The notes beneath the pieces are model-generated. The model was given only the letters and a program-made list of their open reading frames with translations. It had not been told where the DNA came from and did no database searches. Position numbers and translations under genes: made by a program. Below are positions 52,837 through 62,180 of a stretch of 64,000 bases of DNA, in pieces. The stretch covers positions 37,482 through 101,481 of the forward strand of contig JAWSVD010000134.1 of assembly GCA_033852095.1 (NCBI GenBank). The letters run 5' to 3'. The first letter of the stretch is position 1, and each line of letters opens with the position of its first letter. This DNA comes from CALCKW01 sp033852095 (lineage in GTDB: Bacteria > Pseudomonadota > Gammaproteobacteria > CALCKW01).

Positions 52837-53130
52837 ATGAGCGAACTGCGATTTTCAGGCGAGCTGGTTCAACAGCTGCTGACCTCGCTCGTCCAACACG
52901 ATGAGCGCGCCGAAGAAGACAGCGTTGCCACGCAATACCTTGCGGGCACCATTGGTTTTTTACTCGGCCGAGAAGAACGCCTCACACGCGAGCAAAAGGA
53001 CGAGATCCTGCAAGAGCTCAGCGCCTTCGCTGGTCGCGTCATCGACGATGTCGAGTCACACCGTCAAGACCAAGAGCCTGCTCCAGAAGCCGGTGAGCCA
53101 GAGGGCGTCTGGCGCCCCGGCATGGATTGA
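52837..53130 (+). CDS. Conserved-looking hypothetical protein
   Basis: About 97 residues from ATG 52837 (MSELRFSGELVQQLLTSL). It is predicted to be helical and acidic, with QYLAGTIGFLLGREE and DEILQELSAFAGRVIDDVE, and a Pro/Glu-rich tail. No signal peptide or known motif. It sits between DUF2835 and a parvulin, perhaps in the nrdJ transcript. Confidence 0.7.
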   Translation: MSELRFSGELVQQLLTSLVQHDERAEEDSVATQYLAGTIGFLLGREERLTREQKDEILQELSAFAGRVIDDVESHRQDQEPAPEAGEPEGVWRPGMD

Positions 53131-53175
53131 TCCTCTTTCTCCCTTTTCTATTTTAATTAAACAAGGAAGCACAAC

Positions 53176-53457
53176 ATGCCTCAAGCAGCTGCTCGCCACA
53201 TCTTGGTAGACACCGAAGAAAAATGCCAAGACCTGATGACACGCATCACCAACGGCGAAGATTTTGCCGCCCTTGCCGCTGAACACTCAAGCTGCCCATC
53301 AGGGCGCTCCGGCGGCGCGCTCGGCACATTTGGCCCCGGCCAGATGGTGCCTGAATTTGACAAGGTTGTATTCAGTGCTGACGTCGGCACGGTGCAGGGC
53401 CCGGTCAAAACACAGTTCGGTTTCCACCTGCTGGAAGTCACTGAACGCCAAGACTGA
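53176..53457 (+). CDS. ppiC: Peptidyl-prolyl cis-trans isomerase, parvulin type
   Basis: 93 residues, one rotamase domain: ARHILVDTEEKCQDL, FAALAAEHSSCPSGRSGGALGTFGPGQMVPEFDKVVF and VKTQFGFHLLEVTER. Size and lack of a signal match cytoplasmic PpiC. It has a good AAGGAAG ribosome-binding site and a strong terminator after it. Confidence 0.95.
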   Translation: MPQAAARHILVDTEEKCQDLMTRITNGEDFAALAAEHSSCPSGRSGGALGTFGPGQMVPEFDKVVFSADVGTVQGPVKTQFGFHLLEVTERQD

Positions 53458-53480
53458 ATTTAAACGTTCAGTGTGGGGGA

Positions 53481-53508
53481 AACGACGGCATTCGCCGTCG
53501 TTTTTTTT
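53481..53508 (+). terminator. Rho-independent terminator after ppiC
   Basis: 9-bp stem AACGACGGC/GCCGTCGTT with a 4-base loop ATTC, running into an uninterrupted T-run. Confidence 0.9.
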
Positions 53509-53618
53509 GGCAAAATTGAAACAATGGCCCCCGCCCTGTTACAGCCAGTCCAGAAGGCACCGGAAGCGCCCGCAAGCTTGCAGCAATAAAGCCTCCCCGC
53601 AGTAAAAACTCAGGTAAA

Positions 53619-53641
53619 ATGCCAGCAAGAAATGCTGGCAT
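53619..53641. promoter_or_regulatory. 9-bp perfect hairpin/palindrome upstream of minC
   Basis: ATGCCAGCA-AGAAA-TGCTGGCAT without a T-run. TAAAAT, a fair -10 hexamer, ends inside its left arm, so it could be an operator or 5' leader structure. Confidence 0.4.
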
Positions 53642-53712
53642 AAGCTACGTGCTGACGAAAACAAAAGGGCGCCATCAGGCGCTGAAATCCAAAAACTGTA
53701 GTAACCTACAAC

Positions 53713-54396
53713 ATGTCACTTGCAAAAAAAGCAGTTGAACTCAAAGGCGGCACCGTCACCCTGATGTCGCTGCTCGTCCAGAGCCTGGAGCCGGACGAGG
53801 TCAAAGAAGCGCTGAAAGAAAAGATCGCCCAGGCGCCGACGTTTTTTGGCGGCGCGCCGATATTGATAGACTTCAGCGGCCTGGAAGGGCTCAATCATCA
53901 AACCCTCGAACCGCTGATTGAAGCGGTGCGCGAGAGTGATGTCATGCCGATTGCGGTGCGCGGCGCCAGTGACGAATTGCACGAAAAGCTGCGCGCCATG
54001 AACATGCCGCCGCTGCGCGCAGAAGACAAAAAGCTGCAAAAAGAAGACGACAAAATCCAGCGCATTGTCGGCTCACCGCGGGTGGAGAGCAGACCGATTC
54101 GCTCCGGACAACAGGTCTATGCCCAAGAGGGTGACCTGATTGTGATGGCGAACACCAGTGCGGGCTCAGAGCTCATCGCCGACGGCAGTATCCATGTCTA
54201 CGGCCCGCTGCGTGGGCGCGCACTGTGCGGCGTGACGGGCAATGACAAAGCAAGAATATTTTGTGAATCACTCGAAGCCGAGTTGGTTTCAATCGCAGGC
54301 AATTACAAGGTGCTCGAAGAGATCCCACCAGAACTGAAAGGACGACGAGTCCAAGTCTGGCTGGACGAGCAGAAACTGAACATTGAACCCTTTTAG
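53713..54396 (+). CDS. minC: Septum site-determining protein MinC
   Basis: 227 residues: an N-terminal FtsZ-inhibiting domain (ELKGGTVTLMSLLVQS, FFGGAPILIDFSGLEGLN), a charged linker near 105-130, and a C-terminal right-handed beta helix (RSGQQVYAQEGDLIVMANTSAGSELIADGSIHVYGPLRGRALCG). It blocks Z-ring formation at the poles when bound to MinD. First gene of minCDE. Confidence 0.97.
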   Translation: MSLAKKAVELKGGTVTLMSLLVQSLEPDEVKEALKEKIAQAPTFFGGAPILIDFSGLEGLNHQTLEPLIEAVRESDVMPIAVRGASDELHEKLRAMNMPPLRAEDKKLQKEDDKIQRIVGSPRVESRPIRSGQQVYAQEGDLIVMANTSAGSELIADGSIHVYGPLRGRALCGVTGNDKARIFCESLEAELVSIAGNYKVLEEIPPELKGRRVQVWLDEQKLNIEPF

Positions 54397-54412
54397 CGGG
54401 GAGGAAAAAGCG

Positions 54413-55225
54413 TTGTCGAAGATAATCGTAGTCACATCCGGTAAAGGTGGCGTGGGCAAAACCACAACCAGTGCCTCTATTGCCGCCGGGCTGGCTCGCG
54501 CCGGTCGAAAAACAGTCGTCATCGATTTCGACGTGGGCCTGCGCAACCTTGATTTGATCATGGGTTGCGAACGCCGTGTCGTCTACGACTTTGTCAACCT
54601 GATCAACGGCGAGTCCAACCTCAAACAGACCCTTATCCGCGACAAGCGCGTCGATAACCTGTGGATTCTGCCGGCCTCGCAGACGCGCGACAAAGACGCA
54701 CTGACAAAAGAAGGCGTCGAGAAGGTCCTCAAAGACCTGATGCGCGACAAGTTCGAATACATCATCTGCGACTCGCCCGCGGGTATCGAGCAGGGTGCAC
54801 GCATGGCGCTCTACTACGCCGACGAGGCCATCGTGGTGACCAACCCCGAAGTCTCCTCGGTGCGGGATTCGGATCGCATCCTCGGCATCTTGCAGAGCAA
54901 ATCTCGGCGTGCCGAACTCAACCAGTCACCGGTCACAGAGCGGCTGCTTGTCACGCGTTACGACGCCGAACGCGTCGACACCGGACAGATGCTCAGCGTC
55001 AACGACATCGTCGAGTTGCTGGCCATCCCCCTGCTGGGCGTCATACCCGAGTCCTCCGTGGTGCTGGAATCATCCAACCAAGGCCGGCCCGTGGTGCTCG
55101 AAAATGACAGCGCGGCAGGCCAGGCTTACGACGACGCAGTGGCTCGACTGCTCGGTGAAAAACGCCCCATGCGCTTTCTCACCGCTGAAAAGAAGGGCTT
55201 TTTCAAACGCCTGTTTGGACGATAA
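54413..55225 (+). CDS. minD: Septum site-determining protein MinD
   Basis: 270 residues. The deviant Walker A KGGVGKTT, IDFDVGLRNLDLIMG, CDSPAGIEQGA and the C-terminal amphipathic helix (GFFKRLFGR) that targets the membrane are all present. The best start is TTG 54413, preceded by GGGGAGGAAAA at ideal spacing and giving the usual short N-terminus. A TTG at 54383 lies inside minC. Confidence 0.97.
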   Translation: MSKIIVVTSGKGGVGKTTTSASIAAGLARAGRKTVVIDFDVGLRNLDLIMGCERRVVYDFVNLINGESNLKQTLIRDKRVDNLWILPASQTRDKDALTKEGVEKVLKDLMRDKFEYIICDSPAGIEQGARMALYYADEAIVVTNPEVSSVRDSDRILGILQSKSRRAELNQSPVTERLLVTRYDAERVDTGQMLSVNDIVELLAIPLLGVIPESSVVLESSNQGRPVVLENDSAAGQAYDDAVARLLGEKRPMRFLTAEKKGFFKRLFGR

Positions 55226-55227
55226 TC

Positions 55228-55503
55228 ATGAAGTTATTGGAATTCTTCAGAGGCAAGCGCGACGAAACCGCCAACATCGCCAAAGAGCGCCTCAGTGTTG
55301 TTATCGCTCACGAGCGCAACAAACGCAGCGACGCAAGCGGTGTCAAACACGCGGTGTATTTGCCCAAGCTCAAAAAAGACATCTTAGAAGTCATTCGCAA
55401 ATACGTGTCGATCGATGACGAGGATGTCACTGTCAAACTTGAGAAAAGTGAAGACCGCGACGTGCTCGAACTGAACATTAATCTGCCCGACCACGCCGCA
55501 TGA
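55228..55503 (+). CDS. minE: Cell division topological specificity factor MinE
   Basis: 91 residues: MKLLEFFRG membrane/MinD-binding start, AKERLSVVIAHER contact helix, LPKLKKDILEVIRKYVSIDDEDV dimerisation domain. It drives MinD oscillation. It follows minD by 2 bases. Confidence 0.97.
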   Translation: MKLLEFFRGKRDETANIAKERLSVVIAHERNKRSDASGVKHAVYLPKLKKDILEVIRKYVSIDDEDVTVKLEKSEDRDVLELNINLPDHAA

Positions 55504-55555
55504 TGTGGCTGAGCGCCCGCCAGCCGCTGGCGCAGCTGCGAGGGCACTGAGACCC

Positions 55556-56467
55556 ATGCCCACGGGCAAAGCTATTGCACCCCTGACCCTCGACCAGCTC
55601 AAAGACCTGCTCGAGGGCATTCACACGGGCAAGAAACAGCACATACGCCTGGGCCGTCGTAGCATCAAGGTCTTCGACGGTTTGATATCCGCGCCTCAGC
55701 AGGCGGCCGTGTTCTCCATCTCGGACCTCGCTCAACTGTTCAACGTCAACGCCTCCACGCTGTCTCGGCTGGCGCGCACCCTGGGCTACGCGGGCTTCAG
55801 CGAATTCCAAGAAGTCTTCAGGCGGCACATCGCCAACACCGGTCATTTTTACAGCGAACAGGCGACTCTGCTGCACCAAAACGCCGGTGAACAGCGCTCG
55901 CAATTCGAGCTCACCGCCGAAATAGCGGACAAAGAACGCCGCAATATCGACGGCATGCTCAACGCCATCACCCCGCAGAGCTTGAGTGCCACGGTGAACC
56001 TGCTGGCGCAATCCAAGCGCGTGCGCATCTACGGCATGCGCCAGGCCTACGCCGCAGCGGTTAGCCTGTCCTACATGCTCGGACTGGTGCGCGACGACGT
56101 CAGCCTGCTCAACATCGCCGAACACGGCGTCGCTCATAGCTTGGCCCAGCTGACCTCCGGCGATACCTTGGTGTGCATAGGCTTCAACCCCTACAGCCGC
56201 AACACGGTGATGACTGGGCGAGTGGCGCGTGAGCAGGGCATCCAGGTGATCGCCATCACCGACAACCACGCCTCCCCGCTGGCAACCGCCGCCAACCACA
56301 CCTTTATCACCCCCACACACGGGGCTGCGTTTAGCAACGGCCTGGCCGCCACCGCCGTATTGGCCGAGGCGCTGACCAATCTGGTGGCACAGCAACTGGG
56401 TGAACAAGGCCTGCAAAAACTTGAGTACCACGAAGAATTGCTCGCCGCATTGCAAGTCGAGGCCTAG
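55556..56467 (+). CDS. MurR/RpiR family transcriptional regulator
   Basis: 303 residues from ATG 55556. The N-terminal RpiR helix-turn-helix includes FSISDLAQLFNVNASTLSRLARTLGYAGFSEFQEVFRRHI. A SIS domain follows (about 140-270) with VRIYGMRQAYAAAVSLSYML, DTLVCIGFNPYSRNTV and VIAITDNHASPLA. Such regulators sense phosphosugars. The target is unknown; the nearest candidate is the porin gene 151 bases downstream. Confidence 0.92.
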   Translation: MPTGKAIAPLTLDQLKDLLEGIHTGKKQHIRLGRRSIKVFDGLISAPQQAAVFSISDLAQLFNVNASTLSRLARTLGYAGFSEFQEVFRRHIANTGHFYSEQATLLHQNAGEQRSQFELTAEIADKERRNIDGMLNAITPQSLSATVNLLAQSKRVRIYGMRQAYAAAVSLSYMLGLVRDDVSLLNIAEHGVAHSLAQLTSGDTLVCIGFNPYSRNTVMTGRVAREQGIQVIAITDNHASPLATAANHTFITPTHGAAFSNGLAATAVLAEALTNLVAQQLGEQGLQKLEYHEELLAALQVEA

Positions 56468-56618
56468 ACACTCAAGCGCCAACGGCGCGCGCCCTTAGGC
56501 GCTGTGAATGTTATCCTAAACACACGCACGGAAGCCACAAATGCACCCAAGTTGAACGCCCCTCCCGGCGATGGGCGCACCGCGGCTTGAGCCTAGCATT
56601 CCCACGGAGCAACACCTC

Positions 56619-57524
56619 TTGAATAAATCCCCGCTGTTACTGGCGCTGCTGAGCACCGCCCTCTCCCCTTTCGGCGCGCAAGCGGCAAGCTCTGTGTACG
56701 GCTCGATACGACTCGTGGCATCGGTGGTTGATTACAACGACAAGACGAACGACACGGACGACCAGGGCATCTCCCTCGACAACTCGGACTCCCGCTTCGG
56801 GTTGCGCGGCTCCGAAGAGCTGGGCAACGGTTTCAAAATTGGCGGACGCTATGAATTTGGTGTGGCCGCGGACGCAGCTTCCATCCAAGACAACAAGCGC
56901 CTGTCCTACATCTCCCTGGAGGGTGGATTCGGTGAACTGCAAGCCGGGCGCGTCTGGTCGAGCTACTGGAACGCGACCGGTGATGCCTGGCCCGGCAATG
57001 ATTTCACCGGTGACGGCAACGTCACCACGCGTCGTATCAGCGATGCCATCAAGTGGACCAAAGCCCTAGGCGGCGCTAAATTCTCACTGATGGGGGTTTT
57101 CAAAGATGGCCTACAACGCACCCAGGGCTCGGGCGGCATCAGCTCGGGCGGCATCAGCGCAGCCATCGGTTTCGACAAAAAAGAAAAGAGCCACTTTCAC
57201 ACCACACTGAACCTCGGCTACAAAACCGACAACGGCCTCAGCCTGAACGCCATTCTGCAAAACAGAGACCCAGACGACGGCACAGACACGGTGGTGGGCT
57301 ACACCCTGATCGGCGTTTACAGCGCCAATAAAAACACCTTCATCCTCTCCTACGGCGACAAGGACGTGGACAAGGACAACGACACTGTCAGCACCAGCAG
57401 CGACGACCAGAGCGTCTCCTTTGAAGTCGCCAGGAAACTGGGGGATCGCTCACTGGCCTGGGTATCCGCCAACAACTTCGAGCACGCCAGCGCAATTTTG
57501 ATCGGCCTGCGCCACGACTGGTAA
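56619..57524 (+). CDS. Outer-membrane porin
   Basis: 301 residues from TTG 56619, which has GGAG upstream and gives a normal signal peptide (NKSPLLLALLSTALSPFGAQA). An ATG at 56571 is possible but adds an odd N-terminus. SSVYGSIRLVASVVDYND, SRFGLRGSEELGNGFKIGGRYEFG and GFGELQAGRVWSSYWN are typical of Gram-negative general porins, and the end RHDW carries an aromatic terminus. Specificity unknown. Confidence 0.88.
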   Translation: MNKSPLLLALLSTALSPFGAQAASSVYGSIRLVASVVDYNDKTNDTDDQGISLDNSDSRFGLRGSEELGNGFKIGGRYEFGVAADAASIQDNKRLSYISLEGGFGELQAGRVWSSYWNATGDAWPGNDFTGDGNVTTRRISDAIKWTKALGGAKFSLMGVFKDGLQRTQGSGGISSGGISAAIGFDKKEKSHFHTTLNLGYKTDNGLSLNAILQNRDPDDGTDTVVGYTLIGVYSANKNTFILSYGDKDVDKDNDTVSTSSDDQSVSFEVARKLGDRSLAWVSANNFEHASAILIGLRHDW

Positions 57525-57539
57525 GGGCCTCCAGACGCT

Positions 57540-58301
57540 TTAAACCACCAGCGCCTGCAAGTGCCACTCAGCCCCACAGCTATCCCTCGACCATTCCCGC
57601 AGACGCACTGAGCCGTCTGCGGCAATACAAACACTGGTCTGCGCCCGCGTGCCATAGTCTTGATCGCCGTCAATAAACACCGCGCTCAACTTGCGCTCCC
57701 AGTCCAGGGGCACGCCGGTGCGCGGCAACAGCTCGTCTTCCACTTGCCGTCCGTCGCGCAGCAGCGACTCCCATGATTCCACCGAATCACCGGCCTCGAC
57801 TGCGCGCGCCAGCCCTGACTTGATGGACTCAACTTTAGGCCAAGGCGTGTTCAGCGCCGCGTTGCTCAGGCCGTGCACACCTGGTGGCACCACAACCGTC
57901 TCGGCGCGGTTGCTGACACAGATCAAATCCCGGCCGTCGTACAACAACACATTAAAACCATCGTAGGCTGCGCCCTGCTGCTGGCTGCTCAGGTCTTCGG
58001 CAAAGTCGGCGCTGCTGAGTTCACTGTTGAGGAAATCAGGCACCAAAAAACCGCGGCTGCGCGGCTTCTCAGGCGAGGCCTGGCCCGCCGCCCGCACATT
58101 GGTGACCACCGCAAAGCGCCTGTTCTCTTGGTGAAAACCCAGCCAGGTACCGCCGGCGCGCAGGTCGCGGCCCGCCACTATCTCGGGCTGATCGGCCCAG
58201 GCACCAAGCGGCGCACTGGGGCGCTCAAAAAACTCATCGCGGTTTGCCAGCAACAGCAGCGGATACTGCGGGTGCACACCCCAGGCGAAGGCCACTAAAC
58301 A
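57540..58301 (-). CDS. NRDE/TANGO2 family protein
   Basis: About 253 residues from MCLVAFAW. The family motif appears as LLLANRDEFFERPSAPLGAW, followed by IVAGRDLRAGGTWLGFHQENRRFAVVTNVR and HGLSNAALNTPWPKV. Relatives in eukaryotes are linked to haem or lipid handling; the bacterial role is not established. It is divergent from bolA. Confidence 0.92.
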   Translation of the reverse strand, partial: CLVAFAWGVHPQYPLLLLANRDEFFERPSAPLGAWADQPEIVAGRDLRAGGTWLGFHQENRRFAVVTNVRAAGQASPEKPRSRGFLVPDFLNSELSSADFAEDLSSQQQGAAYDGFNVLLYDGRDLICVSNRAETVVVPPGVHGLSNAALNTPWPKVESIKSGLARAVEAGDSVESWESLLRDGRQVEDELLPRTGVPLDWERKLSAVFIDGDQDYGTRAQTSVCIAADGSVRLREWSRDSCGAEWHLQALVV

Positions 58302-58379
58302 CATCGAAAGCAGAGCCCGTACATCAGCCAATCCCCACTGTTACAATCACAAGATACACACCCAACTCGATACTTGGCC

Positions 58380-58691
58380 ATGCGCATACAGAACACCATT
58401 GAAGCAAAGCTCCAAGAAGCCCTAAAGCCCTCGTTTTTGAGCGTCATCAACGAAAGCGACGGCCACAATGTGCCCGCGGGCTCGGAGTCGCATTTCAAAG
58501 TCACGCTGGTGTGCAGCGATTTCGAAGGCCAGATGCTGATCAAGCGGCACCGCCAGGTCAACGCCGTGCTCAAACAAGAGCTGGACGGCCAAATCCACGC
58601 CCTGGCACTGCACACCTACAGCCCCGATGAATGGGCCGCCCAGGGCGGACAGACACCGGCCTCACCCGCCTGCCGCGGCGGCGACAAATAA
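58380..58691 (+). CDS. bolA: BolA family protein
   Basis: 103 residues from ATG 58380 (MRIQNTIEAKL). HNVPAGSESHFKVTLVCSDFEGQMLIKRHRQVN and HALALHTYSPDEW are the BolA core, including the conserved His residues used in Fe-S partnership with monothiol glutaredoxins. In E. coli BolA also affects morphology. The C-terminal tail after DEW is longer and Gly/Ala/Pro-rich. Confidence 0.94.
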   Translation: MRIQNTIEAKLQEALKPSFLSVINESDGHNVPAGSESHFKVTLVCSDFEGQMLIKRHRQVNAVLKQELDGQIHALALHTYSPDEWAAQGGQTPASPACRGGDK

Positions 58692-58718
58692 GCCGCACTC
58701 AGCGCAGGCCACAGCGGA

Positions 58719-60653
58719 TCACTGCCCCGCCGCCGCTGGCAGCGGCGGCATGCGCACACTCAGCGGCGCATCCACCCGCCCGTCCAATCGCCAGTCGTAG
58801 ACCACTGCATACGCCATCACCGCCTTCAGGTAATCGCGGGTCTCTCTAAAAGGAATACTCTCCACCCAGCGGTCCGCCGCCATGGGCTGCGCCGCCAGCC
58901 ACTTGGGAACCCGCGACATGCCCGCGTTGTAGCTGGCCGTCGCCAGCACAGGGTGCTGCTCAAAACGGTCCAGCAGGTAACGCAGGTAATAGACACCCAG
59001 CGACAAGTTGAATTCGGGGTTTTGCAGCGCGCCCGTGTAGAGCTTCTTTTTCATGCGGCGCGCCACGTCGCGCGCGGTGTCCGGCATCAACTGCATCAGG
59101 CCAATCGCCCCCGCACCGGAACGCACGTCGGGCTGAAACAGGCTCTCGCGCCGAGCGACACCGTAGGCCCAGGCGAGTGGCACATCACGCTGGCTAGCCA
59201 GCATCTGCAAACTGTCGTGAAAGGCCAGCGGAAAGCGCACACGCAAGTCGTCGTTCAGGCCGGTGCGACCATTGGTCGCAATCGCACGATCAAACCAGCC
59301 CCAATCCAACAACAACAAAGAAAGCTCGGCACGCTGCTGGATGTTCAGCGTTTTCAACAGCGCTCGCCACTGCGCCACCGCCTCTGCTCGCAGCCCGACA
59401 AACAAGTACTCGCGCATGCGCTGCAGCTCGACGCGCGATTGCAACTCGGTCCGCAAGGCCTTGTCCGAAACCGTTGCCTGGTCGTGCATCTGGTAGGGCA
59501 GCTGCAATCTGTCCGCCGCCAAAAATCCGTAATAGCTGCGCACCGCGGCCAAATCACGAAAACGCGCTGTGGCGCCTGCTCTGTCACCGAGCTGCCAGCG
59601 GGCAACAGCACCCCAATAGCGCCACTCGCTGGCGTCTGCTAGCTCAGCGGTCAGCGCCTGCTCTGCGTCCAGCACCGCCTGCCAGCGCCCCAGCCGCACC
59701 GCGAGCCGCAGGTAGGCCTCGCGGCTCTGCGTATCTTGAGACGCTTCGGGCAACCACTTCAACCAATCCAGTGCCTCGGGAATGTAATCTGAGGCTGCGC
59801 GCAGGCTCTGCGTTCGTGCCGCAGCGGTGCGCGTCGCCAGATCGTAGCGCTCGGCCAAGTGCGCGCGGCCCCACTGCAAGCGCGCAGCTTTGGCATCAAG
59901 CCTGGAGAGACGCGATATCAAGTGCTTAAACACACGCCGATTCAAGGCTGTGTCCGCCTGCCAGCGCGCATCGTTGAGCGCGGCCTGCGGCGCCGCGTGT
60001 CCAGCCACCCACGCGTCGATCAGCGCTCGGTCTCGTGCATTGAAATACTGCTTAAATTCCTCGACCTGTTGCAGGCGCCCCACGTCCATCAGGGCGTAGA
60101 TGTGCTGCCATAAATCCGCGACCGCGACGCCGCCAGCCGCCAGGTGTCGCTGCACCACCCACGCACAATCGGGCTGCCAAGTGCGCTGCTGCCACAGCGA
60201 TGCCAGCACCGCATCATCGGGCTGCAACTGAAGCAACTGCTCGCGTGCGCGCAAGGTTTCGCAGCGCAGCTTAGGGGCCGAGGGCATGGACGCACTGTCG
60301 ATGAGCGCCTGCCAGCTCTGCTCATCGCGCAGACGCTGGCTATAGGCGCGCATGCTGCGCCAGGCAAGTGCATCGCCGTGGAACTCACCCTCTAATTGAA
60401 GCGCTTTTTTCTTGGCCACATCAGGCGACGCCTGAGCGATGACACGCTCACCCAATTTAAAGCGCAGGTAGGGGTGCAACACATAGGATCGCAGCGCAGG
60501 CTCAAGCCGGTAAAAGCCCGCCATGTCCTCGGCATTGAGTGCGTCGAGCGCCTGCTGAAACTGCTGGCGCTGCGACTCGCGCTTTGTCGCCGCCAACGCT
60601 GGCACCGCGACAGAGCCGCACAATAAAAGCACCAGCAGCGCGCGAACCAGCAT
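58719..60653 (-). CDS. slt: Soluble lytic murein transglycosylase
   Basis: 644 residues: signal peptide to about residue 21, a long superhelical U/L domain of alpha repeats, and a C-terminal SLT domain. The catalytic Glu is in YGVARRESLFQPDV, followed by SGAGAIGLMQLMPDTARDVARR and ATASYNAGMSRVPKWL. It cleaves glycan strands with formation of 1,6-anhydromuramic ends in the periplasm. Confidence 0.96.
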   Translation of the reverse strand: MLVRALLVLLLCGSVAVPALAATKRESQRQQFQQALDALNAEDMAGFYRLEPALRSYVLHPYLRFKLGERVIAQASPDVAKKKALQLEGEFHGDALAWRSMRAYSQRLRDEQSWQALIDSASMPSAPKLRCETLRAREQLLQLQPDDAVLASLWQQRTWQPDCAWVVQRHLAAGGVAVADLWQHIYALMDVGRLQQVEEFKQYFNARDRALIDAWVAGHAAPQAALNDARWQADTALNRRVFKHLISRLSRLDAKAARLQWGRAHLAERYDLATRTAAARTQSLRAASDYIPEALDWLKWLPEASQDTQSREAYLRLAVRLGRWQAVLDAEQALTAELADASEWRYWGAVARWQLGDRAGATARFRDLAAVRSYYGFLAADRLQLPYQMHDQATVSDKALRTELQSRVELQRMREYLFVGLRAEAVAQWRALLKTLNIQQRAELSLLLLDWGWFDRAIATNGRTGLNDDLRVRFPLAFHDSLQMLASQRDVPLAWAYGVARRESLFQPDVRSGAGAIGLMQLMPDTARDVARRMKKKLYTGALQNPEFNLSLGVYYLRYLLDRFEQHPVLATASYNAGMSRVPKWLAAQPMAADRWVESIPFRETRDYLKAVMAYAVVYDWRLDGRVDAPLSVRMPPLPAAAGQ

Positions 60654-60692
60654 GGGCTCAAATCGCCAGGGAGTAAAAGCGAAACGCCGACA

Positions 60693-61286
60693 TCAAACGC
60701 GCTTTTCAGCCATGGCCACCGTATAACTGGCGCCCTGTTTAATCTTCTTGTGATTTCCGAACACCTCACCAAAAGCACGCGCCACGTACTTGCGTAGTCC
60801 ATTGATCACCACAACATAAAAGCGACCACCTGGCTCCATGCGGGCTAGGGCATCGTAGAAATAGAGATAGAACAGCTCATTGCCGGCTTTGGCGGGCAAA
60901 TTGGAGGCGATCACATCGAAGCGCTGATCCGCGGGTATGTGACTGAAGCCGTTGCTCAAAAACACATCGACGTTATTGAGGCCATTAAGCTGCGCATTTT
61001 TTGTGCTGCAATCCACCGCCACAAAATCTTTGTCAATCAAGGTTGAGTGACCCTGATGGGCCTGTTTCGCCATCCACAGCCCCATCGGCCCGTAACCACA
61101 GCCCAAATCCAGGCAGCGATCAGTCGGCTCAACCTGCATGTGCTTCAACAACAGCCGTGTGCCGTCGTCGATCGCCCGCGGAGAAAACAAACCCCAAGTC
61201 GTCTCAAAGCGCATCTGATGACCGCACAAGTCATCTTCTATGGTTATGGGATCACGTAAATGTGCAAGGGATGAGGGCAGTGCCAT
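60693..61286 (-). CDS. Class I SAM-dependent methyltransferase, RsmC-like small domain
   Basis: About 197 residues from MALPSSLAHLRD. SAM motif I is LDLGCGYGPMGLWMA. The catalytic NPP(Y/F) site appears as SNLPAKAG. FETTWGLFSPRAIDDGTRLLL is typical of the methyltransferase-small family that modifies rRNA guanines. It has only the single domain, half the size of RsmC. An open frame to 61385 lacks family features. Confidence 0.85.
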   Translation of the reverse strand: MALPSSLAHLRDPITIEDDLCGHQMRFETTWGLFSPRAIDDGTRLLLKHMQVEPTDRCLDLGCGYGPMGLWMAKQAHQGHSTLIDKDFVAVDCSTKNAQLNGLNNVDVFLSNGFSHIPADQRFDVIASNLPAKAGNELFYLYFYDALARMEPGGRFYVVVINGLRKYVARAFGEVFGNHKKIKQGASYTVAMAEKRV

Positions 61287-61464
61287 GTGGTTCTCGTTTA
61301 TAGTCAGTATTGGCCCAAATGCTTGGGCCCAGCGGCCACTTAGGTTACATTGTGGGGCTAAGCTTTGGAACCCAATTAACGCCACTGAGCGCCGTGGCCT
61401 GCACCTGCCGCGCTGTACCGGTTCCGCAACAGAATTCCACCCATAATTTATTAGAGTGAATCAC

Positions 61465-62127
61465 ATGCGAATCATCTTGTTAGGAGGACCGGGAGCCGGA
61501 AAAGGCACTCAATCTCAGTACGTTTGCGAAGCATTTGCTATTCCACAGATTTCCACCGGTGACATGCTGCGCGCAGCGGTAAAAGCGGGCAGCCCGCTCG
61601 GCGTTGAAGCCAAAAAAGTGATGGACGCAGGCGGCCTGGTATCCGATGACATTATCATTGGACTGGTCAAAGAGCGCATCCAGCAAGACGACTGCCAAGG
61701 CGGCTTTTTGTTCGACGGCTTTCCCCGCACCATCGCGCAGGCCGATGCCATGCGTGATGGCGGCGTAGCCATTGATCATGTGGTGGAAATCGCGGTAGAC
61801 GACGAGGTCATCGTCAATCGAATGGCCGGCCGCCGCGTGCACCTTGCGTCCGGCCGCACCTACCACGTCAGCTTCAACCCGCCGCAGCAAGAAGGCATCG
61901 ATGACGCTAGCGGCGAAGCCCTGACCCAGCGAGACGACGACAAAGAAGAGACAGTGCGCCACCGCCTCGCGGTCTACCATGAGCAGACAGCACCTTTGGT
62001 TCAGTACTATCAAAGTGCCGACAGCCAGGAAAGAGGGGTTAAGTATACGAAGGTCAACGGCACGCAAGCGGTTGAGACCGTGCGAGATCAAACACTGGCT
62101 GCCTTGAAAGAAGGTAAAACAGCCTAA
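61465..62127 (+). CDS. adk: Adenylate kinase
   Basis: About 220 residues from ATG 61465 (GTG at 61456 is possible). P-loop GGPGAGKGTQ, STGDMLRAAVKAGSPLG, FLFDGFPRTIAQADAM, and a long-type LID (GRRVHLASGRTYHVSFNPP) without zinc cysteines. It equilibrates ATP, AMP and ADP. Confidence 0.97.
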   Translation: MRIILLGGPGAGKGTQSQYVCEAFAIPQISTGDMLRAAVKAGSPLGVEAKKVMDAGGLVSDDIIIGLVKERIQQDDCQGGFLFDGFPRTIAQADAMRDGGVAIDHVVEIAVDDEVIVNRMAGRRVHLASGRTYHVSFNPPQQEGIDDASGEALTQRDDDKEETVRHRLAVYHEQTAPLVQYYQSADSQERGVKYTKVNGTQAVETVRDQTLAALKEGKTA

Positions 62128-62142
62128 TACTGGATCGCACAT

Positions 62143-62174
62143 AAAAAAGGCCGGTTAATAACCGGCCTTTTTTT
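62143..62174. terminator. Bidirectional terminator between adk and the cNMP gene
   Basis: GGCCGGTT/AACCGGCC stem with a short loop, an A-run on the left and a T-run on the right, between convergent genes. Confidence 0.9.
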
Positions 62175-62180
62175 GGTGTG

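Noticed and set aside
55478..56482. 334-codon minus-strand frame opposite the RpiR regulator
   Set aside because: Antisense to a protein with a clear HTH and SIS domain.
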